Assembly: GCF_018129005.1 (NCBI RefSeq)
Contig: NZ_JAAEDL010000016.1
Location: 1 to 64,000 of the forward strand
DNA from: Neoroseomonas eburnea
GTDB taxonomy: Bacteria > Pseudomonadota > Alphaproteobacteria > Acetobacterales > Acetobacteraceae
Length of the DNA stretch: 64,000 nucleotides
Direction of reading: 5' to 3'
Positions 8,161 through 14,827 of the stretch are shown one piece after another. A model generated the notes under the pieces. It saw only the letters and a list, made by a program, of their open reading frames with translations, made no database searches and had not been told where the DNA came from. Within the stretch, counting starts at the first letter, position 1; every line of letters begins with the position of its first letter. A program made the position numbers and the translations under genes.

Positions 8161-9545
8161 GGCTTCCCTGTCGCCGACTTGGGTACGCCTCCACTTCGAA
8201 GGGCGGCCACGCGCGCGCGTGGCACGTCGTTGCCACGGGTCTCGTGAATTGTTTCCAAGGTCGTGCGTATCTTCTCGGTCGTCCGGCTGTGGTCCGCAAG
8301 CCGTTTCATCAGGGCTTCCGGGTCGACGTTGTGGCGCGCCGCTTCAGCGGCGTCCGGCCGCAGAGCCTTGATCTCACGCGCCGTCCTGTCCGCCTTCGCC
8401 ATGGGACCGTCGTGGCCGAGGAAAAACGTCTCGCGCCGAAGGTCCGGCACGGCCTCCAGCCTCGCGATGCTGCTGAAGAACTGCCGCGCCGCATGCCCCC
8501 GCGGATCAGCGACCATGCTGTCGTATCCATGCTTGCAGCACGCGCGATCAGCGCACCCGCAGATGCGGCGGCCATTCTTCGCGCTGGCGAGCACGTCGAG
8601 CTCGGCGCGTGTGAGCGTGCGGTTGAGGCCGGGTATAGAAACCCGGGCGGCGCGGCCGAACTTCGCGTCGTCGGTCCGCGGTTTGGCGGGTTTGTGCCAG
8701 TCGCCCGTATCGAAGCGCTCGCGTTCGCCGATGCCCTGCGCGATTCCGGAGACCACGCCGAACGCCAATGCAGCCTGGCCAGGCAGCCCGCCCAGATGAT
8801 CGGCGATCACGGGCTTGCCGAGATTGTGCAGCCCTGCCACGGCCGAGAGGTAGCGGCTCATCTGCAAGGGGCCGGCATCTGCGCCCAAACCCACGACGCG
8901 CAGCCAGACGTGGTCGATGGGTAGCCTGCCAAGCATCGCAACCAGCAATCCCCGCTGGCTCGGGTCGTTCAGCATCGCGCTCGGAACGATCAATGGGTAG
9001 TCGATCGGAATGGCCTGGCCGCCCTCGCGGTCAAGCGCCGTTCGCAGGGCAAGGCACGCGTCGGAATCGACGCTCATCCAGTCGCGGAACCCCGGGTCAC
9101 CGAGATGATGCGCTGGCGACAAGACACCGGTGACGCCGGACGACACCGCCAAACGGGCAATTTGGCCAATGACGTCGGTCGACGCGTCCGGCCGGAAATG
9201 ATCGGGACCAAGCGGGCCGGCACCTTCTGGCAGTGCCCACGGTGCACCCCGAGCCCGCCCGGCATGCTTCCCGATGCTTGCGAGTTCGGCCACCTCGGTA
9301 TCCAGGACGATCTCGCCACCAGCGTCTCGGACCGCGGCAATGAGCTCTCGCTGATGACGCAGGCGGGAAGCTTCCACGACCAGCCGGCGGGCCGGCAGAT
9401 GGCCTGCCGCATGCAGATCCGCCAGCTTCCGATGGGCCTCACCGACCCAGAGATACGTCGCGATGGGCGACGACGGGGCCGAGGCGGGCTTCGGGAAAGG
9501 GAGAATCTGAGCAGCCAAGGCACACCCCACACATCGGTGTTTCAA
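8157..9545 (-). CDS. Unrecognised probable TIM-barrel protein with a Cys/His cluster
   Basis: A protein of about 460 residues, first gene of the operon with the Xre antitoxin and RES toxin. Alternating strand-helix segments (RRLVVEAS, EIVLDTEVAEL, TGVLSPAHHLGD, AIPIDYPLIV, HVWLRVVGLGADAG, KPVIADHLGGLPG) suggest a TIM barrel over residues 30-280. After it comes a compact metal-site-like cluster, ICGCADRACCKHG, near residue 335, then a helical tail. A barrel followed by a Cys cluster recalls tRNA-guanine transglycosylase architecture, but I see no diagnostic catalytic motif. Starts are TTG at 9545 or GTG at 9530; both lie in or next to a large palindrome. Function unknown; tight coupling implies it acts with the toxin module. 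Confidence 0.6.
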   Translation of the reverse strand: MKHRCVGCALAAQILPFPKPASAPSSPIATYLWVGEAHRKLADLHAAGHLPARRLVVEASRLRHQRELIAAVRDAGGEIVLDTEVAELASIGKHAGRARGAPWALPEGAGPLGPDHFRPDASTDVIGQIARLAVSSGVTGVLSPAHHLGDPGFRDWMSVDSDACLALRTALDREGGQAIPIDYPLIVPSAMLNDPSQRGLLVAMLGRLPIDHVWLRVVGLGADAGPLQMSRYLSAVAGLHNLGKPVIADHLGGLPGQAALAFGVVSGIAQGIGERERFDTGDWHKPAKPRTDDAKFGRAARVSIPGLNRTLTRAELDVLASAKNGRRICGCADRACCKHGYDSMVADPRGHAARQFFSSIARLEAVPDLRRETFFLGHDGPMAKADRTAREIKALRPDAAEAARHNVDPEALMKRLADHSRTTEKIRTTLETIHETRGNDVPRARVAALRSGGVPKSATGKP

Positions 9546-9571
9546 GAATACCTATTCCTGAAACACCGATG
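9532..9571. promoter_or_regulatory. 40-bp near-perfect palindrome at the head of the toxin operon
   Basis: Arms 9532-9550 and 9553-9571 pair at 18 of 19 positions around a central CC. The core is GGTGTTTCA...TGAAACACC. It overlaps the start region of the probable TIM-barrel gene and has the size and symmetry of a double operator, so autorepression by the Xre antitoxin is likely. A role as a terminator of an incoming transcript is less likely because there is no loop of normal size. Confidence 0.65.
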
Positions 9572-9618
9572 CGTCAAGCGGGCCTAGGTCGCGGTGCGTC
9601 GCCTTAAATGTTGGGGCG

Positions 9619-9903
9619 TCACGGGCACTTAGGTGCGGTCATTGTCTTTCCTGAGCGACCCCCTCGGCGAAGCGGTGCGGCCGCGCCGCTTTCGCCGTCC
9701 GGCGCGACGAGCGCGACGTGACTGACACCCAGGGCGGACGCCAACTCGAAGAGTGTGACGATGGTCGGGTTACGGCGGCCGCGTTCCAGGCTGCTGAGGT
9801 ACTGCTGGCTGAACCCGGACCGCTCGGCAAACGCCTCCTGCGTCAGGCCCTTCTCCAGCCTGATCCGACGCACCTTCCTCCCCACCAGCCGGCGCATATC
9901 CAT
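9619..9903 (-). CDS. Xre-family transcriptional regulator
   Basis: This 94-residue protein is mostly one helix-turn-helix domain: GRKVRRIRLEKGLTQEAFAE, SGFSQQYLSSLERGRR and NPTIVTLFELASALG are standard Xre features. The C-terminal 25 residues are low complexity. The gene starts next to an AT-rich block (9922-9956) with a divided inverted repeat, and probably regulates itself and perhaps the rightward element backbone starting at 10063. Homologues of this size often control maintenance or transfer genes of integrative elements; that role here is inferred from position. Confidence 0.82.
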   Translation of the reverse strand: MDMRRLVGRKVRRIRLEKGLTQEAFAERSGFSQQYLSSLERGRRNPTIVTLFELASALGVSHVALVAPDGESGAAAPLRRGGRSGKTMTAPKCP

Positions 9904-9921
9904 GCCGGCACGGTCGGGTCG

Positions 9922-9956
9922 TTACATACTTTGAGTTTATCTTCTATAGTGTGTAA
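9922..9956. promoter_or_regulatory. AT-rich divergent promoter with inverted repeat
   Basis: TTACATACT (9922-9930) and AGTGTGTAA (9948-9956) form a 9-bp inverted repeat with one mismatch, separated by 17 bases. The block is much richer in A+T than its surroundings. It lies between the leftward Xre gene and the rightward DUF2285-type gene, and is a probable promoter/operator for both. On the plus strand, TACATA and TATAGT 16 bases apart could serve as -35 and -10 boxes. Confidence 0.5.
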
Positions 9957-10062
9957 ATCGCGCGCCCGTGCTCCCATGTAACGCCCCGGCTGGCGCTCGC
10001 GGCCCGGATGGGTGACTCTGCGGTGACAGCGCGATGAGACGCCGGCAGAGGGGGGCGCCCGC

Positions 10063-10329
10063 ATGACCGCCGCGAGGATCCTCGAGACCCCACCCGACGA
10101 ACCGGGCGTCACGCCCTATGATCTGGCCCACAAGATCCTCTACCTGCGCTTGCTCGATGCCGCCGCCGAGGGCGCCGACTGGAGGGAGGTCACGCGCATC
10201 GTCCTCGGCGTCGACCCCGACCACGACCCCGACCAGGCACGGCGAATCCACGACAGCCATCTCGCTCGCGCCCGCTGGATGACCGAGGCCGGCTACCGCG
10301 ACCTGCTGCGGCAGGGCTCGACCAACTGA
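10063..10329 (+). CDS. Small DUF2285-like protein
   Basis: An 88-residue protein with the C-terminal pattern seen in DUF2285-type proteins of integrative elements: DWREVTRIVLG, a short acidic loop, then DSHLARARWMTEAGYRDLL. These small proteins are probably DNA-binding regulators in the conserved leader of RepA-type integrative elements, but none is well characterised. It is first in the rightward backbone and precedes a larger, frameshifted relative with the same C-terminal pattern. Confidence 0.65.
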   Translation: MTAARILETPPDEPGVTPYDLAHKILYLRLLDAAAEGADWREVTRIVLGVDPDHDPDQARRIHDSHLARARWMTEAGYRDLLRQGSTN

Positions 10330-10451
10330 CCGGCGTTGCGCCGACGGCAACACCTGTTGCCCGACGCGCGCCTCGACAACACACCGAATCGTCGCATCTC
10401 TCGGCATGCTGCGCGCGGAGCGTGTGCTCCGCCCCATGCCGGAGCCTTGCC

Positions 10452-11214
10452 ATGCCGTCGCGAGACTGGCGGTCGGCGGCCGCCTACGCAGAGCTGGAGA
10501 ACGCCTCGGCGCGCGAGCTCGCCTGGGAGTTCCTCCGGCGCAACCCGCGCTACGTGCGCGACTGGGAACAGCTCGACGATACGCGGCCCGATGACGCCGC
10601 CGACGCCGTCGCCGAGCGTTGGGGGTTGCGATTTCCCGGCCGACCCGGCGCTCGACGCGCGCGCCGCGGGCGTCGTCTGGATGCCGGCGCTCTGCGTCGC
10701 CACCGTGGCGCTCTCGGCCTTGCCGCCGTCCTTCTCGTCACCCTCTCCGGCTGCCCTACCGTCTGTGAGATCGCCGCGCCAGGCGAGTGACGGGCTGCAC
10801 GGCGAGGTCAGCGCGGCGTCGATGCCAGTCTGGATCGTGCGCGGCGCGGCGCCGAACAGCCATCTCGGCGCCCTGATCCCCTTCGATGACGCCCTTCCGC
10901 TGCGCCTCGCTGCCGTGCTGCGCCTCTGGCACGCACTCCAGGGCAGGGCGCAGCCTGACGTCGGCCTGACAGCGCTGCAGCGCGGGCGCCTTGTCCTGGC
11001 GCTCCGCGCCCATGACGGGCACCGGGACGGCCACAGCTACCGCGATATCGCCATCGGGCTGTTCGGCGCGGCGCGCGTGCCCCGCGGTGCTGCCTGGAAA
11101 ACCCATGACCTCCGCGCACGCACCATGCGCCTGGTCGCCGATGCCATCGCGCTCCGCGACGGCGGCTATCGCGCCCTGCTGCGCGCCGGTCCGCGCGTGG
11201 ACCTCACGCGCTAA
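10452..11214 (+). pseudogene. DUF6499/DUF2285 regulator gene with a frameshift
   Basis: The N-terminal frame from the ATG at 10452 reads MPSRDWRSAAAYAELE and continues to AERWGLRFP, the usual start of DUF6499/DUF2285 proteins. The rest of the family sequence continues in the +1 frame: PADPALDARAAGVVW, a DUF2285 body (SYRDIAIGLFGAARVP) and the ending GGYRALLRAG. The frames meet at CCC (10635-10637), where CC would join them. Either a single C was gained or the base call is wrong. An intact product of about 250 residues would be expected to act as an element-encoded transcription factor. Confidence 0.72.
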
Positions 11215-11339
11215 CTCGGCGGGGTACGCCCAGCCCGCTCGCGCCTTCGTACTCCCCCGACGCTGCCCCGCTTCGCCAGCCTCCGATGCGACCGCCGCGC
11301 CCCATGCGCGGCATCCGACAGCATCACCGGAGGCTCCCG

Positions 11340-11624
11340 ATGCCAGACCCGAATGCCGGCCTGCCGCCGCGCTATCTGCGAACGCCCGAGGCCGCGCGCT
11401 TCCTCGGCCTGTCCGGCCGCACCCTCGAGAAGCACCGGACCTACGGCACCGGCCCGCGCTACTCAAAGCTCGGCGGTCGGGTCGTATATGCGGTGACCGA
11501 CCTCCAGGCCTGGGTCAACCGCGGCACCAAGGCATCAACAAGCGACGACATGGGCGAGACCGTGCTGCCGGCCAAGCGTCACGCAGCCATCTCGCCGGCC
11601 TATGCCGGCGCGGCACGGCGCTGA
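11340..11624 (+). CDS. AlpA-like helix-turn-helix protein
   Basis: Starting at the ATG 7 bases after GGAGG, this 94-residue protein has a MerR/excisionase-type winged helix-turn-helix: RYLRTPEAARFLGLSGRTLEKHRTYG, then GPRYSKLGGRVVYAVTDLQAWV. Proteins of this type directly precede repA in this element family and are thought to act as excisionase-like or replication regulators. An upstream ATG exists at 11286 but lacks a good ribosome binding site. The C-terminal tail is short and variable. Confidence 0.85.
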   Translation: MPDPNAGLPPRYLRTPEAARFLGLSGRTLEKHRTYGTGPRYSKLGGRVVYAVTDLQAWVNRGTKASTSDDMGETVLPAKRHAAISPAYAGAARR

Positions 11625-11637
11625 GTGCACCCCGCCG

Positions 11638-12708
11638 ATGCGCCGCGATACCACGCCCAGCGAACGACTACGGCTCAGCCAGTTCGACGCCCTGCCGGAC
11701 GAGGGACCGCCGCGCCGTGACCAGCGCGACCTGATGGAGCGGCCGTTCTTCTCGCTGGCAAAAGGCCGCCGCGTTGCGCCGATCCTCTACCGCGCCGGGG
11801 ACATCGAGGTGCAGGTCCATGCCGTCCCTGAGCATGGCATGGCCACCATCTGGGACGCCGACGTGCTGATCTGGGCCGGCTCGCAGATCGTCGAGGCCGC
11901 CGACCGGGGCCTCGCAGCCTCCCGGTTCATGCGCTTCGCGCCGCACCAGCTGCTGACCGCCATCGGGCGCGGCACCGGCCAGCACCAATACCTGCTGCTG
12001 AAGGCCGCCCTCGGCCGGCTCCAGTCCACCGTCATCCGCACCACGATCCGTCACGGCGCGCACTGGCGGCGCCAGCAATTCTCCTGGATCAACGAGTGGG
12101 AGGAGCGGGTCACCGCCTCGGGCCGCGCCGACGGCATGGAGTTCGTGCTGCCGGACTGGTTCTACCGCGGAGTCCTCGACCGCCAGCTGCTGCTGACCAT
12201 CGACCCGGCGTACTTCCGCCTGTCGGGTGGCATCGAGCGCTGGCTCTACCGGGTTGCGCGCAAGCACGCCGGGCATCAGCCGTCCGGCTGGGCATTCGAG
12301 TTCCGGCACCTGCACGCCAAGTCCGGCAGTCTGGCGCGCTTCGCCGACTTCGCGCTCGACCTCCGCCGGATTGCCGCCCGTCAGAGTCTGCCCGGCTATC
12401 GCCTTGCCATCCGGCGCGATGCCGGCGGCACCGAACTCCTGCGCATCACCCCGTGCAGCCGGCACGCAGGCTCTGTGGATAACTTGCGCAGGCCTGTGGA
12501 ACCGCACGGCAGATCAGGCGCAGGAGATTCGGCAGATCAGGCGCAACCGACACGGCAGATCAGGCGCACGAACCACCCACAAACCATTGCCGCACAAGCG
12601 GAATTCTGGCCCGTAAAGACTCTAATTGAGTCTAATTCTAATGAAGGTAGGCCCAGTCCGGTCGGCGGAAAACACGACCGGGACGGGGAGCGGGAGGCGG
12701 CGCCGTGA
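11638..12708 (+). CDS. repA: Replication initiator protein A
   Basis: This is a plasmid-type RepA initiator (RPA family), about 356 residues from the ATG at 11638. Recognisable segments are RDLMERPFFSLAKGRRVAPI, HGMATIWDADVLIWA, RRQQFSWINEWEE, GMEFVLPDWFYRGV, and SGGIERWLYRVARKH followed by FRHLHAKSGSLARFADF. Such proteins let these integrative elements replicate as plasmids after excision. The last 80 or so codons run through an origin-like block with a DnaA box and three iterons, so the C-terminal tail is low complexity and partly dictated by those repeats. The stop overlaps the next start (GTGA). parA, which normally follows, is absent. Confidence 0.88.
   Translation: MRRDTTPSERLRLSQFDALPDEGPPRRDQRDLMERPFFSLAKGRRVAPILYRAGDIEVQVHAVPEHGMATIWDADVLIWAGSQIVEAADRGLAASRFMRFAPHQLLTAIGRGTGQHQYLLLKAALGRLQSTVIRTTIRHGAHWRRQQFSWINEWEERVTASGRADGMEFVLPDWFYRGVLDRQLLLTIDPAYFRLSGGIERWLYRVARKHAGHQPSGWAFEFRHLHAKSGSLARFADFALDLRRIAARQSLPGYRLAIRRDAGGTELLRITPCSRHAGSVDNLRRPVEPHGRSGAGDSADQAQPTRQIRRTNHPQTIAAQAEFWPVKTLIESNSNEGRPSPVGGKHDRDGEREAAP
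12474..12482 (-). promoter_or_regulatory. Perfect DnaA box
   Basis: The plus strand reads TGTGGATAA, which is the complement of the consensus DnaA box TTATCCACA. It lies 25 bases before the first of three iterons inside the 3-prime end of repA. A second, weaker TGTGGA occurs at 12495. Together they mark a plasmid-type replication origin. Confidence 0.7.
12507..12568 (+). repeat. Three iterons with 23-bp spacing
   Basis: CGGCAGATCAGGCGCA occurs three times without mismatch at 12507, 12530 and 12553. The period is exactly 23 bp, about two helical turns, so all copies face the same side of the DNA. This is the arrangement expected for RepA binding sites. The repeats lie in the 3-prime part of the repA reading frame. 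Confidence 0.75.
12611..12645. other. AT-rich block, probable origin unwinding region
   Basis: About 43 bases after the last iteron the composition falls sharply to A+T. It contains TCTAAT at 12621, 12631 and 12637 and the inverted repeat AGACTC-TAATT-GAGTCT (12617-12633). DnaA box, iterons and AT-rich repeats in this order are typical of a theta-type plasmid origin. Confidence 0.55.
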
Positions 12709-13169
12709 CGGCGCTGACCCGCGTCGAGCTGCTGTGGATCGAGGGCCGCGTCGAGCGCTGGATCCGCTTCGGGCGGATCGCCGAGGAGACGATCCTCGAC
12801 CGCCGCCGCCGCGTCGTCGCCTTCGCCGCGGGCGAGATCTTCGCTTTCGTGCGGTGGGCCTCGAACGGCTACGGCACCATCGTCAGCCGCATCGGCATCC
12901 TGCGCGCGGTCGCGCCCGGCGAGGCCTTCAGCACGATCGGCTTTGTCGAGCCGGGGGCGGAGATCCTGCTGCGCATCTCCGGCTGGCCGAAGGTCAACGA
13001 GGTGCTGCGCGCGATCGACGCGGTCGAGCAGACCGGCTTCGCGCCGGAGGATGCCTGCCCGGACCACTGGCGGCACGTGATGAACCGCCTCGCGGCCGGC
13101 GAGAAGCCGCGCGCCTACACGCGCGAGCGACACCGCGCCTGGCTGCTGCGCCGGAGGATCGACGCATGA
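12705..13169 (+). CDS. DUF2840 family protein
   Basis: This 154-residue protein matches DUF2840, a family found almost only between parA/repA and the traF peptidase gene in alphaproteobacterial elements. Typical features are TRVELLWIEGRVERWIRFGR, FAFVRWASNGYGT, and RAIDAVE followed by PEDACPDHWRHV near the C-terminus. It starts with GTG overlapping the repA stop and ends overlapping the next ATG, so it is translationally coupled on both sides. No biochemical function is known; the gene neighbourhood suggests a role in conjugation or element maintenance. Confidence 0.87.
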   Translation: MTALTRVELLWIEGRVERWIRFGRIAEETILDRRRRVVAFAAGEIFAFVRWASNGYGTIVSRIGILRAVAPGEAFSTIGFVEPGAEILLRISGWPKVNEVLRAIDAVEQTGFAPEDACPDHWRHVMNRLAAGEKPRAYTRERHRAWLLRRRIDA

Positions 13170-13696
13170 CGGCGCGGCGGAGACGGCGCGCGGCGCCCGT
13201 CGCGGTCATGCTCGCCGGGCTGGGGCTGATTGCTGTTCCAGCGGTCGCGGGGTGGCAGCCGCGCATCATCTGGAACGCATCGGCGAGCGTGCCGCTCGGC
13301 CTCTACATCGCGGCACCGGCCGCCAATATCGCGCTGGGCGACCTCGTCCTCGTCCGCCCGCCGGAGACGCTGGCGGCGTTCCTCGCCGAGCGAGGCTATG
13401 TCGCGCGCGGCGTGCCGCTGCTGAAGCACGTCGCCGCCCTGCCGCCGCAGGTGGTGTGCGCAGAAGGCCACACAATCACGGTCGACGGCGCGACGGTTGC
13501 CCACCGTCGCACGGCTGACCGCCTGGGCCGCTCGCTGCCGACCTGGCACGGCTGCCACACGCTGGAATCCGGTGAGGTCTTCCTCCTCAACGCGACCGAA
13601 CCGGACAGCCTCGACGGCCGCTACTTCGGGCCCCTCCCGCGCACGAGCATCGTCGCCCGGCTGCGTCCTGTCTGGATCACGGGGCGCGGACCATGA
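13166..13696 (+). CDS. traF: TraF-like S26 family signal peptidase
   Basis: A 176-residue S26 peptidase of the plasmid TraF type. One membrane segment covers residues 10-29, followed by the catalytic serine S41 in ASASVPLGLY and the general-base lysine K87 in VPLLKHVAALP. In RP4, TraF cleaves and cyclises the pilin TrbC. The substrate pilin and the rest of the trb operon are missing from this window, so the enzyme may have lost its partner. The start is coupled to DUF2840 by an ATGA overlap, and the stop overlaps the next gene the same way. Confidence 0.88.
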   Translation: MTARRRRRAAPVAVMLAGLGLIAVPAVAGWQPRIIWNASASVPLGLYIAAPAANIALGDLVLVRPPETLAAFLAERGYVARGVPLLKHVAALPPQVVCAEGHTITVDGATVAHRRTADRLGRSLPTWHGCHTLESGEVFLLNATEPDSLDGRYFGPLPRTSIVARLRPVWITGRGP

Positions 13697-14511
13697 GCGC
13701 GATGACCCCGTTTCACGCGCACCAATCGACGACGCGCAATGCTAAGGCGGAGCGTGCTGGACGGCACGCTTTCTCCCTCCCGTCCCGGTCGTGGCTCTGC
13801 ATCGCCGCCGCACTGGTGCTGATCAGCCTGCCGCCGTCCAGGTCGGCGGCGCAGACGATCTATGCTCCCGAGATCGCTGCCGCATCGCAGCGCTTCGGCA
13901 TTCCGGAAGCGTGGATCCGAGCAGTGTTGCGCGCGGAGAGCGCCGGCGATCGGCGCGCCGTGTCGCATCGCGGCGCCATGGGGCTGATGCAGGTGATGCC
14001 GGCGACCTGGGCGGACCTGCGCGCGCAGCACGGCCTCAGCGCCGATCCATTCGTGCCGCAGGACAACATCCTGGCTGGCACGGCCTATCTGCGCGAGATG
14101 CTGGATCGCTTCGGGTCGGTGCCGCTGATGCTCGCGGCCTACAACGCGGGGCCGCGTCGGGTGGACGCGCATCTCGCCACGGGCCAGCCGCTGCCGGCGG
14201 AAACGCGCGCCTATGTCGCAGCCCTCGCGCCGCTACTCACCGGTGACGCCGGCACCGCTGCGGTTGGCCAGGTTGCCGTGCGTTCCGCGCGCAACGCTGA
14301 CGGCATCTTCGTGCGGCTCGGCGGTGACGATATTGCACCGACGCGGTCGATCTTCGTGCCGGTTGGCGGTGCGACGATCGCTGCCGATACACCAGCCGCG
14401 CAGCCATTCGTCGGCCGTTCCCGAGCAGCCGAGGCGCACGATGCCGAAGGTCCCGAAGGCCATCGCGGCTCCATCTTCGCCATCCGCCGCAGCTCAGGCG
14501 GTGAACAATGA
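13693..14511 (+). CDS. Conjugation-associated lytic transglycosylase
   Basis: This 272-residue protein has an N-terminal hydrophobic signal (residues 33-53) and an SLT domain: catalytic E82 in VLRAESAG, GAMGLMQVMPATW, the NILAGTAYL segment and AAYNAGP. It should cut peptidoglycan locally so that a mating channel can cross the wall, as VirB1 or TrbN does. The C-terminal 80 residues are low complexity, rich in alanine and proline. Translation is coupled to traF by a 4-bp overlap. With the type IV secretion genes absent, its role here is probably vestigial. Confidence 0.88.
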   Translation: MSAMTPFHAHQSTTRNAKAERAGRHAFSLPSRSWLCIAAALVLISLPPSRSAAQTIYAPEIAAASQRFGIPEAWIRAVLRAESAGDRRAVSHRGAMGLMQVMPATWADLRAQHGLSADPFVPQDNILAGTAYLREMLDRFGSVPLMLAAYNAGPRRVDAHLATGQPLPAETRAYVAALAPLLTGDAGTAAVGQVAVRSARNADGIFVRLGGDDIAPTRSIFVPVGGATIAADTPAAQPFVGRSRAAEAHDAEGPEGHRGSIFAIRRSSGGEQ

Positions 14512-14827
14512 GCGATGACTTTGGGACGCAAGGCATGGCGCGCCCCTGCAATCGCACCGCTGTCGCACCGGCGCGCATGCTCGGGTGCTTCTGTCGTGCT
14601 GCCGGCTACCCCAGGACCCACCACCAGAGCGACGGAGGCGGAGGATCCGGGAACCCCGACCGCAGATTGCCAGATAAAAGCAGGACTGGCGGTCGGTCGT
14701 ATGTATCTGATCAAGCACGGGAATTCGTGCCGCGCGCCGAAGTGGCGGCTGGCGCTCGCTACCGAAAGCCAAGGCAAATCAAAGGTCTCAGCGCCAGCCG
14801 CCTCCGGGCCCAAGTGGATCAGCACCA
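14512..14827 (+). other. 316-bp gene-poor segment before the relaxase gene
   Basis: No convincing gene fits here: the open frame from 14515 lacks recognisable features and continues only as a shadow of the relaxase gene. The segment is less GC-rich in its middle part (14670-14790) and holds a short dyad GCACG-GGAATT-CGTGC. Position directly upstream of the relaxase makes it a candidate origin of transfer, but I find no known nick-site consensus. Confidence 0.35.

Noticed and set aside
8157..9545. Assigning the probable TIM-barrel protein as a tRNA- or DNA-guanine transglycosylase
   Set aside because: The order barrel then Cys cluster is suggestive, but cysteine spacing differs (C-x-C-x4-CC) and no catalytic aspartate motif could be matched with confidence.
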